Part shown: positions 1 through 13,300 of the stretch, piece after piece | Layout of the letters: every line of letters begins with the position of its first letter | Position numbering within the stretch: position 1 is the first letter of the stretch | DNA from: Heterodera schachtii | Lineage: Eukaryota; Nematoda; Chromadorea; Rhabditida; Heteroderidae | Length of the DNA: 64,000 nt | Direction: 5' to 3' | Assembly (NCBI GenBank): GCA_023374025.1 | Contig: SIJG01000069.1 | Span: 567,747-631,746 of the forward strand | Translations under genes and position numbers: made by a program | Notes under the pieces: model-generated | Seen by the model: only the letters and a program-made list of their open reading frames with translations | What the model was told of the DNA's origin: nothing | The model's database searches: none

Positions 1-460
1 AAAATTCATTTTTTCTTGATAAAAATTTTAGGTTTAAAAATTTTCTTATTTGAAAAACATTATAAAATATTTAATAATTATTTAAATCACCAAAATTAAG
101 TTAATGGTTAAGTTTTACTTGTTTTGCTCCCTAAAAATCTTTGATAAAAATTCTTTAAATGTCTTTTTTCTTGCCTTTTTCTGGATTTTCGTGCCTTTTC
201 TTGCATTATTTTTTTTCAATTTTTTGGTGCCTATTATAGTGCCCTTTTTCGCGATGTTTTGTGCCTTTTTAGTCGGTCTCTAAACATAACAAATACAAAC
301 AAATAAGCTGACTATTCTTTATAAAAATATATTGAAATTTTTCATTAATTTACTTAATATGAAAGAAATTTTATTTAAATAAGCTAAGCCTTGTTAAAAA
401 TTATTAAAACAAAGGACAGAAAAATGATAAAAAATATAAAATTTAGAAAAATATAATGAC
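1..460. other. AT-rich DNA with iterated GTGCCTTTT words
   Basis: No coding signal. Between about 150 and 275 the word GTGCCTTTTT or TTGCCTTTTT recurs. The reverse complement of this word appears near 14680-14750 (AAAAGGC, AATAGGCAC), so it may be an end of a dispersed element. No termini or target duplication could be defined. Confidence 0.3.
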
Positions 461-462
461 AT

Positions 463-1120
463 AGAAGAAAAGCCACCATCATGGCAGATTCGAATGGAGC
501 TGGACATGAGCATTAAAAAACATATGAATAAATTTTATACAACAACTCAAACCCATTAACGATAAATGAGTTAAAATTAACATTTATAATACCCAACTAA
601 TCATTTAAATGTTTTAAAAAAGTATAATTAAAATTGATTGAAAGCTTGAAAACAATAAAGCACATTCTGTAGGATGTATGAAAGTTACACAGAATAATTT
701 ATCTTTTTTAAAAACAATAACGAAAAAGAAGTAAAGATTAAGAAATCATTAAATAGAGAAAATATTAAACCCAATTGACAGAAAAACGAATTCTTATTTA
801 AAACTAATTCATATAAAAGAAATTTAGAAAATACAAAAAAAAGACATTTCTAACAAAATTTATAAAATAAATAAATGGATACATAGAAATAAACGAACCC
901 CCCAAACGGGTTCAAATTCAAGTAGAACCCCTGACACGAGAATTAAAAATATATGAATAAATTTTATTCAACAACTCAAATCCATTAAAGAGAATGAGTA
1001 AACAATTAATATTTTATAATATCAAAAAAAGATCAATTAAATAGTTCAAAAAAGCTTAATGAAAATAGAATTTCAGCACTTTAAAAAATAAACCCATTCT
1101 ATAAGATATACGAAAATTGC
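463..1120. repeat. Two-copy imperfect tandem duplication
   Basis: The block at about 463-690 is repeated in diverged form at about 893-1120. Shared landmarks in the same order are a GC-richer head, then ATATGAATAAATTTTAT, AACAACTCAAA, CCATTAA and CCCATTCTATA/GCACATTCTGTA. The heads contain TTCGAAT and GGGTTCAAATTC, which resemble a tRNA B box, so a SINE origin is possible but unproved. Confidence 0.5.
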
Positions 1121-1139
1121 AAAAAAAATTGATTATCGA

Positions 1140-2210
1140 AACATATTAATTTATTTAATATTTTTATAATTAAATACATTTTTAAAACTAAGGTATTTTA
1201 AAATAATTCAAAAATTATAATATATCTAAAAAATCAATAAAAGAGTTAAAATATTTTATTCATTCTATAAAAAAAGATAAAATTTAAAATGTTAATAAAA
1301 TTTAAAAATGATAAAATTAATTTCATATAAATGCGAATGTTAACAAAAATATTTATTTTAAAAAAAAATGTTAATTAAAAAATAATATTATTGCTAAATT
1401 CTTTAAAATTAAAAAGTACATAAAAAGCTTGAAATTTAAAAAAATAATACCAAATTTTCCAAGCAAAAAAAAAATTTATAAACTAAAAGAATAAATAAGT
1501 TATTAAATTAATAATAAAATAATAAAATTATGCAGCATATATGTAAATTAAATAAAAAAGAGCAAACATCGCCGATTACCACGAACCAACAAAATTATTA
1601 TTTTTTCAAGTTCTTACAAATATTCAAAAATTAAAATCAATAAATAATTTAATAATTGCAAATTCTGTTTCATAAATAATGTCGGTATACCTAAAATAAT
1701 TGAATTTAAATAATTTTATTTATTTTAAAAAAATACAAGGAAAGGAAAAACAATAATGCATAAAAATTCTTTGTTTTATAAAATTATAAAATATTTCATC
1801 CAATAATTCATAAAAATGAAATATTTTCTCAAATTTACTAAACGAATATTTTTTACTTATTAAAAAGGTAAAAGAATTAATAATTTCTCATAATTATATT
1901 ATTTTTAACGACTTTTAATTTTATATGAATAAAAGAACAAAGATAAAAAAATTTATAAAAAAAACATTTGAGTTGACAAATTACGGCAAGAGAAAGAACT
2001 ATGGCAAGAGAATCAAAATAATCTAAATTCTACTCAAAATAATGCCCACCGAAATTAAATATAATTTATTTTACTTTAAAACTATTTTTCATAACAAATG
2101 AAAAAATAAATTGCTTTATTATGATTTTAAAATTCGAAAAGATTTGATGCCGAAAATTTTTTGAGAATTTAAAAGTTGGACTATTTTTTTTATTAATAAA
2201 ATTTCATTTA
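1140..2210. other. AT-rich non-coding DNA
   Basis: I see no gene here. The only distinct item is one copy of a 110-bp repeat at 1543-1652, listed separately. Confidence 0.6.
1543..1652 (+). repeat. 110-bp dispersed repeat, copy 1
   Basis: Nearly identical to 7081-7191, with only a few differences by eye. Both contain AGCAAACATCGCCGATTACC followed by ACGAACCAAC and end in AAAATCAATAAATAA. The similarity is much higher than in other duplicated AT-rich blocks of this window, which implies a recent copy event or conservation. No coding potential and no known RNA family recognised. Confidence 0.75.
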
Positions 2211-2212
2211 AT

Positions 2213-2318
2213 ATAATGGTAAAGAAATATGAAAAATCTTCAATCCCAGTGGGAAATTGAACCCAGGCGAAAAATAATGAACGACAAAAGGTTTAGCCAC
2301 TAGGCCATAATGAAAATG
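2213..2318 (-). mobile_element. tRNA-derived SINE, copy 1
   Basis: Read on the minus strand it contains a Pol III A-box-like TGGCCTAGTGG and, about 40 nt later, a B-box-like GGGTTCAATTTCC. It ends in a TTTCTTTACCA-like tail. A second copy at 57484-57584 shares both boxes, the spacing and the tail. No good cloverleaf can be drawn, so I call it tRNA-derived and not a functional tRNA gene. Confidence 0.6.
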
Positions 2319-2319
2319 G

Positions 2320-5300
2320 ACAAATTTTTTAAAAAATTATAGATTTCTGCACTCTCAGGCGCAAAAAATAGATAACAAAAGAATAATAAAATCAAGATTT
2401 AATAATGATTAGTCTTAAAAGAATTTTTAATGCGCTTTTGCTCAAAAAATTTTTGGGAATTTTAATTGTAATTTTGAAATATTATAATAATTTCTAAAAA
2501 ATTTTTAAAAATATTTGAAAATTCTTATTAAATAGTAATTTTATAAATAATTTAAATTCATAAATAATTTTACAATTGAAAATTGAAGTATTATTTATCG
2601 TTCAAAATTAATATTTGATACGAATTATAGAAACAAACAAACATTTAAATATTTAAAGGTAATTAAAACAACAAATTATTTTAAAAAAACAAATTCTCAA
2701 AAATTTTAAATTAGCTTGAATTAGTTTTAAATACATTTATTAATTAACAAAAAGCTTTCGTTGATAACAAAATTATTCAAATAAATCATAATGATTTAAA
2801 ATAATTGAAACACTCAATGTATTTATACGAAAACTAGAAATGAAATTTTATAAATTGTTCCAAATCTAAACTAACAATATATAATAACAATAATTAATAA
2901 ATTTATAGAAAATAAACTAATGATTATACATAAAAGTACATAAAACAAAACTTAGCACAGAAAAATAATTATAAGGGTAATTCATCAAAAAATTTAATAA
3001 ATAAATTAATATCTTCATTATATGGACTGTTTGTTTATTCGATCAATAATAAATTTAAAATGTAAATACATAATGCTTATTTAAAAAAGAAATAGATACA
3101 TAAAAATGGATTTTATAATATTAAAAAGTATAGTTGAATAATTTTTACAAAACTTATTATTTAAGTCAATTTTTTATTAGTAAAAATTATTATTCTTTTA
3201 ATTTATTGTTACTAAAATTAAAATTGTTTATTTGGGTAATTTTTTTTTTTTGCCTTTTTTTTGATTCATATAATATTTGAAAATTTTAATAAAGAATTTA
3301 TTCTTTCTTTTAATTTTAAATAAATCATAATAAATCATTAAAAGCTAAATAAATAGATAGAAACATTGGAATTTTCTTCTAATAAGATTTGGTTAACTCA
3401 CTTGGTACTTTAAAATTATCATATTAAATTATTTAAATTCACGTTTCTTTTATTCTTTCAAAACTTGCTGGATTTTCCTAAACAGGTTTTATGAAGGTTC
3501 ATTATTAAAAAAAATAATAAACAGCAAATTCGATTGAATATAAACCTACCTAATAAAATGTGCTAGGTAAATCCTAAACTGAGTTTCTTGAATATCTGAA
3601 TGCATTAAAAAGTTTAAAAATTTATGTCAAAATGAAAATTTAAAAAAACAATTGCAAATAAAAAAAATGTAAACAATAAAATCAATTTCTTTAAGTTAAT
3701 TATATTTTATAAATTTAAAGCTTTTACGCCAAGGTAATTTAAAAAAATGCAAAATTAACCCATTAATTTGAAAATTAAGCGAAATATGTATAATATTTAA
3801 TTTAGTAACTAATCTTCAAATTGAGTCATGTTATAAAATTAATTCACGCTGAATCATTTCGACGAGCAAAACGGTGACAAAAAATTTAAAGAAAATATAA
3901 TTGATTTATTTTTAAAAAAGGATTTTTTAATTTATTAAAAGTAAATTAATTTTAATAGCATATGTTTGTATACATTAATATTTTAATAAAAATTCGAACA
4001 TAAAATTTTCTTATAAATCATATCATATAAAACAATTTTTACAGTGAGTTAACGGAAAATAAAACTCTTCAGCGATTCGTTATGTTTTTTATAATAACTA
4101 AAATAAAATTTATTCATTTCTTCAAATTGTTCGATTTTCGAATGAAACCTAATGTATGTTTATATTTTTTAAGTAATTTCTTCAGAAATTTTACTGCGTT
4201 CGTAGTCGGTATTTAAATATTTTTGAAATCATTTAATATCAGAGTTTAGGTAAGTTTTTGTTACAACCAAATTATTATTTTTTATTAATTTTAAATATAT
4301 TTTTTTTTATAAAAGTATTTGAATTTGATCATAATATCATGTCTTGTGACATGGAGTTCTAACCCACCGCTGCCGTACACGCACAATGTAACCGCCTACA
4401 TCCCGCACTTTTTCCCCCAACCTTTCTTTTGTTTAATTTTATTAATAGCATAAGCTTTTCCACAATTTTTCAATTGATTTAGCATTTGGGCCGATTTACT
4501 TAATTCATTAAATCTTGTTTAAATAAATAACTTTTTTTGTTTTCTTATCAACTCAAACGACAATTATTTTGTAATAATATACATTATTTAAAAATATATG
4601 ATTCTTTTTAAATAAGTCATTTTGTGTTTATATCATAAACTTATTTTTTAATAAAATTTTGTTAATAAATTAAATTATTTTTAATAAATTACTCTTTAAT
4701 TTTCTATCTATACATATATTTAAGATAATAAATTTATTGATTCAATCGTTTATTGTTTATTTAAAATTTAATCGCTCTCGAACAGAATCACGTTCGTTTA
4801 TTACTTGTGATTTCTGTTTTCAAACATACTTTCTGTTCAGGTATATGAGCTTTTTTACAAAATAATAAATATGGTTTGATAATAATACTGTTAAATTGAA
4901 TATGTTTCGAAAATTTAAGTTTTTTCTAGTTTTTAATGTAATTACTTATATTAATCATCTTTTAATAATATACTACCATTTATTGAAACTCTATTAAATT
5001 TAAATAATGCATGAATGGTTAATAAAAAAGCATCGTGTTTCTACGGTCTTTTTTTTTAACTTTAATTTTTATTAATGTTAAAAATTTACTTCTTGTCCGA
5101 TGGACCTTTAAATCAAGAATATCTAACCGCATATTTAATGGTGTTTATTTATTTAAATAATTTGTTTTCATATTCTTCTAATAAATATTACTATTGTATT
5201 TTGTTAAATGAATTATTCTTTAGTAATATAAAAATAAGTATATTTATTTTAATTAAAATAAAATATTTTTTAAAAAGCATTTTCGATTAATATTTTTTTG

Positions 5301-6200
5301 TTCGCTGTGGGAAAATTTTTGAAATAAAATTGGAAATTATTTATTTATTTTAATGCTAAAAAACATTTGAATAATTTTAAATGTCGCAAATATTAAATCT
5401 AATTAACCCATTTATTATGTTCAATTAGTAAATCTAATAAACTATTTCAAATTTTATTTGCAAATATATTTTTACATTTCAATTTTATTTAATTATTTCG
5501 CATTTAATATGTTCTTTAAAAATAAAAATTATATAAATAATAAAATTAATAATGAATATTTCAATCATATATTGTTGTTATGGATGGAATTTTTATTTAT
5601 TATTTTTTTAAATTTTTAATCTATGAATTTGTTTTCTTATAAATTTTATTTTGAAACAAAACAAATAATTAATCAAAGATAATTCTAAAACTTTTTCTGA
5701 TTAAATGTGTTTAAATACTTAAAAGTGAAATTTCAATGAATTTTATATAATTAATATAGCAATTATAAAGAAAATTGAGGAAAATTTATATTATTTGGAA
5801 TTAGTTAAATTTCTTAATTTAAAAAAAAGAGATGTGTTTAAAATATATTGACTATGAAAATAAATTTTTCATGGAATTTAACAACAATATAACATTAAAT
5901 TAGCAGAATAAAGAAAATATGAAAAAATAAAAGCAAATAAATTAACTATGAAAGTATATAAAACCAAGAAATAATTATGTTGTAGCGAATTTCAAAAAAA
6001 CTGTGATATAAAAGGTTTTTAATTTTTCTTAAATTTTAAAACCAAAAATTACGCAAACAAGGGTAAAATTAAATTTTTACATTAAAAGAAAATAATTTGC
6101 TATTTCTTTGGTAACTGTTTTTTTGATGATTAAGGGTCATTAGAGATTGATTGCAACTAGTTTTATGTGGTTTTTTAACGGGGCAAATTTCTCCCATTGG
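2320..6200. other. AT-rich non-coding DNA
   Basis: No supported gene. Short chance ORFs such as 5075-5290 are poor in GC and have no recognisable domain. A GC-richer block at about 4340-4430 is listed separately. Confidence 0.6.
4340..4435 (-). repeat. Isolated GC-rich block, SINE-like
   Basis: About 95 bp of much higher GC than its surroundings. Read on the minus strand it contains GTGGGTTAGAACTCCA, which resembles a Pol III B box. No second copy was found in the window, so the SINE reading is weak. Confidence 0.25.
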
Positions 6201-6207
6201 CCGAGAT

Positions 6208-6946
6208 CAGGGCTGCACGCAATTACGGATTGCGGATTACGGAAATTACGGGTTTTTGGACCCCTGTAATTACGGATTACGGATTTTTGGGATTTTTTAA
6301 TTTTGATCCGTAATTTGACTTTTGGGGACGATTTCTTGTAAGATTGTTTTATAAAAAACAAATTTTCTATTTTCTATTTAAAGGGCTACTTGTAATCGAA
6401 TTATTCAGGAATTAAAATCAGATAATCTTGTTAAGGCTACACCCTAATTTTGGTAGTATCCCTTTTTTGTCGAACCTATTTTTTTACACATTTATGAAAA
6501 TTCATAAAAAATTTATCGATTTTTCTTAATAAAATCATTAAAATTTCAAAAAATTTTCCCGGCGGCGCCTACAGGCACCGCCGGACCCCGATTTACCCGA
6601 TTTGATCAGACTTTCAAAAAATTTTCCAAAATAAACCCTAAAAATTCAAAAAGAATGAATTTTTTTCAGACACAAAATTATAATTTCTTTGTAAATTGAA
6701 ATAAAAAATAAAGAAAAGGCATCCCAAAATCTGTTTTTCGGTTTTTATTAATTCACTATTTTAAAAAAATTCAACAATTCTGACAAAAAAATGATTTTTG
6801 AAAATTACGGATTGCGGATTACGGGAAATTACAAAGGTTTTTAGACCCCCCGTAATTACGGATTACGGATTTCCGTAACTGAGAAAATCGCCGCAATTAC
6901 GAATTACGGATTTCCGTAATTGCAAATCCAGTTGCGTGCAGCCCTG
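6208..6946. mobile_element. hAT-like non-autonomous element (ATTACGG type)
   Basis: Terminal inverted repeats begin CAGGGCTGCACGCAA at the left; the right end is their reverse complement (TTGCGTGCAGCCCTG). The flanks are GCCGAGAT (6200-6207) and GTCGAGAT (6947-6954), an 8-bp target duplication with one mismatch, as made by hAT transposases. Inside both ends the word ATTACGGATT is iterated (6221-6310 and 6800-6930). A GC hairpin module lies at 6559-6584. There is no transposase, so the element would have to be moved in trans. The plus/minus ORF over the left end is a by-product of the word array. Confidence 0.85.
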
Positions 6947-6954
6947 GTCGAGAT

Positions 6955-8690
6955 ACAAGCACCCAAGCGCTTCAGAAAATGGGCCGAAATATTCGCACCC
7001 AATTTATGCCATTTTTAACGATGCCTATTATTTCCATAAATGGAATTTTTGACAAACTAAAAAAGTGATTAATCAGGTAAATATGTAAATTAAATAAAAA
7101 GAGCAAACATCGCCGATTACCACGAACCAACAAAATTATTATTTTTTTCAAGCTCTTTCAAATATTCAAAAATTAAAATCAATAAATAAAATTATTTTCT
7201 TTCTAAAAATTATAAATTAATATTAAATATAAATATTTTCAATTAGATAAATAAAATTAAAAAAAAATCATGCTTCAAAATATACTTATGCGACTTAAAA
7301 TAAGTTCTTTTTTAATAAGAGATTTCTGACACGGCTAAAATGGATTTGAATTTCTTTATTGTATTTTTTAACGTGAATTGCATATTTTTATTATAATAAT
7401 TTAATTTAAATCCAAGACCGCTTGTTTCTCCATGAGAATAAAAAAGTTAAGAATATTTACAATTTTAACATAGATTTGTTTAATTCATAATTGTTGATAT
7501 TAAATTTTTATTTTAAAAATTAAAAATAAATAAAATCTTATATGTTTTATAGAACAAACGAATTGGTGCTAGGTCGATCCAAAAAAAAACCCCAGTGATT
7601 GATAAAAAATTGTATTTAATTATTCTATTCACTAAATTAATATACCTAATTATATACTCATTAATTATCTATAAATATTTTTAAAATTATTATTGTTAAA
7701 TATTTAAAAATGATTAAAGTTTTTGTTTCTTCGGGGTTATTCTTAAACCAGGAAAATTAGAGAACTGAATAAATCATGGTTTACACGACTTGCTAAGGCC
7801 TAACCAGCGGATTTTATATGGATAATGAATCTTTGAAAAATACAATCCCTTATACAAATGAACTTGTTGAATGCAAAACACGTAAAATTGAAATTTTCGT
7901 ATCGGTGTGATTTTTTTTTTTGATCGGAAATGGAATGCTGTAAGCATTTGAGTTTTATAACTCAATGAGAAAAATCAATGAAGAAATTTTTATTTATATA
8001 AAAAATAAAGTAAAGTGACAAAATTTTTCTTTTAAATAAATTTGATTACAAATAAAACGGAGATAAAATAATATATAACGGAATGTATAAATATTTAATT
8101 TAATAAATAAGAACATTCGTTCTTACAATATTGGATAAACTTATACAATTAATTACAGACCTAAATATAAATTCTTATTAAGATAAAGATGTAAAAGCAA
8201 CATTACATAAATCAAACTAATGATTGTACATATAATTTTCACATCAACTTTTAAGTATTAATTATATAATTATATGAGCATTTGTGAAATTAATTTTCTC
8301 ACTTTTATTTATTAATCATATACTGTATAATAGTCCGATTATAAGATTTTTATTCATTTATTGTTTTTCATTAAAATTTATCCTTTTTTAAAGGAATATA
8401 AAAATAATCTACATTATTTTAATCAGTAAATATGCAATTTTAGATTAATAATGAATTTTTTTTGAAAAAACAATTATGCAATTTTTTAAAATAAAAATTA
8501 TTTATTTTATTTAAATATTCTTTTCATTGACCAATTCATTGATTATGTGGTTTTTTTCCGGCTTATACAGTCTCTTATAGTTGTACTTATTAATGCTTTA
8601 AAAACAACATATTTAAATTCTTATTATTTATTAAAAATTATAATTATGAAAAATTGAACAAGATTAACAAGATTAATAATATTATAATAT
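6955..8690. other. AT-rich DNA with repeat fragments
   Basis: No gene seen. It holds the second copy of the 110-bp repeat (7081-7191) and, at 7564-7604, a short motif GGTGCTAGGTCGATCC followed by an A-run and CAGTGATTGAT that recurs at 60739-60778. Confidence 0.5.
7081..7191 (+). repeat. 110-bp dispersed repeat, copy 2
   Basis: Near-identical partner of 1543-1652 in the same orientation, 5.5 kb away. The shared block starts ATGTAAATTAAATAAAAA and ends AAAATCAATAAATAA. Confidence 0.75.
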
Positions 8691-8693
8691 TAT

Positions 8694-8828
8694 ATAATGA
8701 TTATTATATTCTTTCAGTCAGTCAAAATTTGGTATTACAACGATAGCATATGATTTTTGATGATGATTATTATATTCTTTCCGACAGTCAAAATTTGGTA
8801 TACAACGATAGCATATGATTTTGATGAC
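8694..8828 (+). repeat. Tandem duplication of a ~63-bp unit
   Basis: Two adjacent copies of a unit running from TGATTATTATATTCTTTC through GTCAAAATTTGGTAT to ACGATAGCATATGATTTT. The copies differ at only a few positions. Two copies only, no coding meaning. Confidence 0.75.
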
Positions 8829-9194
8829 TTTAAATATCTAAATAAAAAATATTCTTAAACCTTTTTTAAATTGATGATTATATTTATATCATAATATTTA
8901 TTTTATATAACTATTAAATATTATGGGTTTTTTTAATAACATTATTTCACTAAACTATTTTTGATGGATTATGGTTTTAATTAGTTTTCTGTTATATATT
9001 AAAAATTTTTAAATTTATACTGTTATAGTATTTTATTTTTAAAAGTTTATTTTATTTTAAAAATTTTACTGCAAATTATTATTATTCTTTTTTGCTACCC
9101 ATTATGTTTTTTCTTTGCTTCTCTTTTCGTAATGGAAAAAAATAAATAATTATATATTCCAATTACTGATTTTATTTAAAAATGTCACAACAGA

Positions 9195-9300
9195 AATTTT
9201 TTGCAGATGGCACGCAACTCTCGGTCCAGTGAGAGGGCCTAATTTCCAGGACGTTCTCGCCATTTAAGGACGAATCCGAACCCTGGTATAAACGATTTGG
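9195..9300 (-). repeat. Isolated GC-rich block, SINE-like
   Basis: About 100 bp of distinctly higher GC. On the minus strand it contains CAGGGTTCGGATTCGTCC, a good match to a Pol III B box, followed by a short open stretch starting ATGGCGAGAACG. No second copy in the window. It could be a SINE head or a retroelement tail. Confidence 0.3.
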
Positions 9301-9984
9301 AAAGGAAATTCCACACATTTCGATCAAAAAATTAATAATTAAATTTGATTATGCATTTTAAGATGTTTTTGATTATTAATAAAATAATAATATTATAATT
9401 GACTAAATAAGAATTTTTTTATTCTATTAAAATATAATTATTATTTGTTACACTTTTTTTGTTTAATAAACAGACTGGGAAATATATAACAAGAATTAAT
9501 TTTATAAAACTAACAGGTTTATCTCTTCAATGAATTAATCCTTGTCTACTGAAAAGAAAAAAAACGGACAAAAAAAGACATATTTAAAATAAAGAAACTT
9601 CAAATATTTTTCTTATATTGTTTTGATTGCGTGGTATAATAGTTTCTGGCTGATCGCAGATAAATGAAAAAATTTATCTTTCAATTCACAAAAACAAAAC
9701 ATTAGAAAGGTAAAAAACAAGCAATAACATAATTAATTTATAAATATTAATTATAATTTTAATTGTAACTTAGTTATATGAATAAAACATGTGAATGATG
9801 ATAATATATGGCTAAGTCTACTTAAAGAAGATGAAAAATTAATGTAAATTTTTTCATGTTCAAATAATTATCGAATTTGTTCAAATTAATCATAAAAACC
9901 TCAATCCATTTTTAAAACGCACTAAAGAAAAAATATTTGTATATGGACAAAAATAAAGTTTTCAATGTTAAATATTTTAGGGAA

Positions 9985-10025
9985 CAGTTCAACTCGCCGA
10001 CGCACGACTCGCCGACGGACTAATC
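9985..10025 (+). repeat. Short GC-rich direct repeat
   Basis: The word ACTCGCCGACG occurs twice, 14 nt apart, just outside the left arm of the large foldback. No matching sequence was found outside the right arm. Confidence 0.4.
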
Positions 10026-10052
10026 TTTTGTTCGTAACTTTTTTTCTTTTTA

Positions 10053-10304
10053 TACCAATTTTTATAAAATTTATGTTATTCGGAAGCTTTAAGTGTTTAG
10101 AAACTATCATTAAGCAGATGTTAAGCGATTAAATAATTCTCCAAAGAGTTATAATTTTTATTATGCAAAAAATTGAAAAAGATGTGAATTTTATGTGTTT
10201 TATTTTCTAACTCTTTGGAGAATTATTTAATCGCTTAATATCTGCTTAGATAGTTTCTAAACACTTAGTGCTTCCGAATAACATTAATTTTATAAAAATC
10301 CAAG
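10053..10304. repeat. Large foldback with ~100-bp arms
   Basis: The left arm (about 10053-10152) is an inverted copy of the right arm (about 10207-10304) with few mismatches and one 2-nt indel. The loop is about 54 bp. Landmarks in both arms are TTATTCGGAAGC, AGTGTTTAGAAACTATC, AAGCAGAT and TTAAGCGATTAAATAATTC. A transcript would fold into a long, nearly perfect hairpin. It could be a foldback MITE or a hairpin-RNA source. No target duplication was identified. Confidence 0.8.
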
Positions 10305-10309
10305 TTACA

Positions 10310-13300
10310 CTTTTGAAAAACCCATATAAATAGTAGTAAAATAACAAAAATGTGAATTATTCAAAACTATTTAATCATCAAAAAATTATAATTTCATTTT
10401 TTGATTAAAATAATTAAACCCAAAAAATTATTTAGGCATTAATCAATAAAAGATTTTATAAATGAGAATAAATATAAGAAGAACTCATAAAAAAAGAATA
10501 AAATGCAATAAAAAAAAGGATACTGACGAAGTCATAAATGACGCTGAATTTGTTCCGAACACGATAAATAGCCTAAAATTATTTATAAAAAAACATTGTA
10601 AAAAAAATTCTATAAAATAAAATTTTATTCTATAATATACATATATATTATTGTTTTAAACTCAAGAAAATTTATTTAATCTCTCGATAAGCATTATTAT
10701 TTTTTTCTTTTATTTGAACTATAAATCATCTTAAATTCTGTTGTGACCAAGCATATAAAGATTATGTATTATTTTTTTGAATTATTCCATTAATGCTTTT
10801 GGTCTTTTTTAGTTGATCAGTTTAATAAAATACAAGTATTAATAAAATAAATCAAAATATGTCGATTTTCATTTTTAGAGAATCATTCATATCTAAATGT
10901 TTTTCAATTAAGTCAATTCATTTAAATATTATAATTAAATTTATTTTTTTAATCAAACAATTTTAAATTGAACAATCTTAAAGTTCTTTGTGTTGTTGGT
11001 TTGTCATAATTTAAATAAAAAACATATGCCAAAAAATCATTAATAATTTATGCTTTATAAATTATAAATCATTAATTTTTGATTCATTTTGAATATCACT
11101 TTTTAATTGGCTGTAATTTTACTTTTTATAAATACATTTTTTAATTAAAAAATTTTTTTTAAAAATAAATTTATTTACCAACATAAAATAAATGTTTTTA
11201 ATGATTTAATTATATGGAGCAAACTCAAAATTTTCAATTTATCACTAAAATTATCTGTTAACAAGTGGCATTTTAACTTTGAAATTTTTTAAATATTTTT
11301 ATTAAGGATTCATTTTACAAAAATATGATTTTATACTTAGTTTTAATAAATTTTAAATAAATTACGAATTTTTTGTTTTATCTTTTAATTATATTAAATT
11401 TTTGAACTTATTTAAAATAAAATGCTTAACTAAATTTTCAAAGGTAATCTATTTAGTTTTTTTTTAAATTTTCTTGTCGGCATTCGATGTGTCGAAGTTG
11501 TAGTTTTATTTCGTCATTTATAGTAAAAAAATTAAATGCTTTTATATTGAAATCTTCCGAAGATGAATAATAATAATAAAACCATAATTAATAAACAGAA
11601 CAACAAAATAAGCCTCTAATTTATTTAGATATACATAAGAAAATCAAAGAAAAATGATAATTAATAAGTATTCATTATTAAAATGTAAAATATTTTTATG
11701 AGACTTAAGCTTTACAATGAATAAGACTGTTAAAATTAAATTAAATAACAAAATAATACATTTAGAGGCTTGAATGATAAATAAAATATTAATTACATTA
11801 GGTGGATTTTTTGAAAACTTCATTATTTTATTTATTCCAATATTAAAATTAAATTTACAATATAATAAATAAGTTAGGATGAATGTCAATTAAATAATTA
11901 AATTGAAAAAAACAACATTATTTATTATAATTTTCATACCAAATTTTTAACAAAAAATATTGAAATAATAATAGCACTATTTTAAGTATTTCTCGACATC
12001 AATTTAAATAAGCATTCATTAAATAAAGTTTATTTGTAAAAATAGGTATTTGCCAAAAGCAACATGAATTATTATTTTTAATGATTTAAAAATAATAAAA
12101 TATTTAACTTTAATTAGTTTAAGCAAACTTTTTTTAATTAAATATTATAAAAATTAAAATTTTAAAATAAAACAATAATGCAATTTCGAGGCTCAACTTT
12201 CTTTAGGGTCTTTGTTAATTCTCATAAAAAAACATTTCTATTCATTAATCCTTTTTTCCGGAAAATGGCAAAAAATTTAAAAGACTATTTAGTAACAAAA
12301 GTCCCTAATCTTTTTTGATTATCAAAAGTTTTAATGTAAACATTTATTTTTTTCGAAAAGAAGTGAAGCTAATTTCAATTTAAATCAAAACAACTGTCAA
12401 TGATGAACTTCATATTTATTTAACTGTTCTTCTTTTTCCAAACTTATGGTTAGGAATGATGATCATTATTTTTGTTTTCTTTTTAATTATCATTTAATAG
12501 AATTTTATGTTATATTTAAGTTACTTTTTTTTTTTTTGCTATACCTTATTTTTATTATTGATATTTATAATTTTATTCGGTCATTTTTCTTAGGATATTT
12601 TTAACATTGAAATCTTGTCATGTCAAGTTTTGCTTCCCACCGACGACTCCAACTATAATTTTTTCAATTGTTATTTGAAATTTATTTTATGTTTCATATT
12701 AATTGCCTTTGCTTTGCGTTCAGAAATTAATAGATGTTATAAATTTTGGATTATTAATCTTACTTTAGTATTTAAAATTTTTTATTTTAATACATTACAT
12801 TTGTTGATAGATAAATATTAAAATAAATTAAGCTCAAATTAAATAAAAAATACTTTCGAACATGAGAAATGATATTTTAAAAAACCTTTGTGTTAATTAT
12901 ATCGATTGATTTGTGATAATCATCTATTAAAATTAAAATAATTATGAAACAAAAAATCTATGCGAAAATCATTGGTTTTTAAAATAAAAATTTTAATTGG
13001 TAAAATTGTGTTCATTATTAATTTATTTTGTTTGTTCTTATTTATTAATTGAGTTTTAAATTATCGCATCGATTTATTCTCATGGTAAAGTCTCCCCCTG
13101 TCATTATACTCTTTCCAAAGAATCAAATAAAATTTTAATAATCTAAATTTTTTGCTTTTAATTTATATTTTATTGTTTTTTGCTTTTTTATATTTTGAAC
13201 ATATCGGTGATTACACTTAATTAATTACATAATTAATGAAAAGATTTAAAGAAAAAAATTAATTACTTACTCAAAATTAAATTGATTAAATTTCAAATTC

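Noticed and set aside
2213..2318. Functional tRNA gene on the minus strand
   Set aside because: A and B boxes are present but the arms do not pair into a cloverleaf, and a second copy with the same tail points to a SINE.
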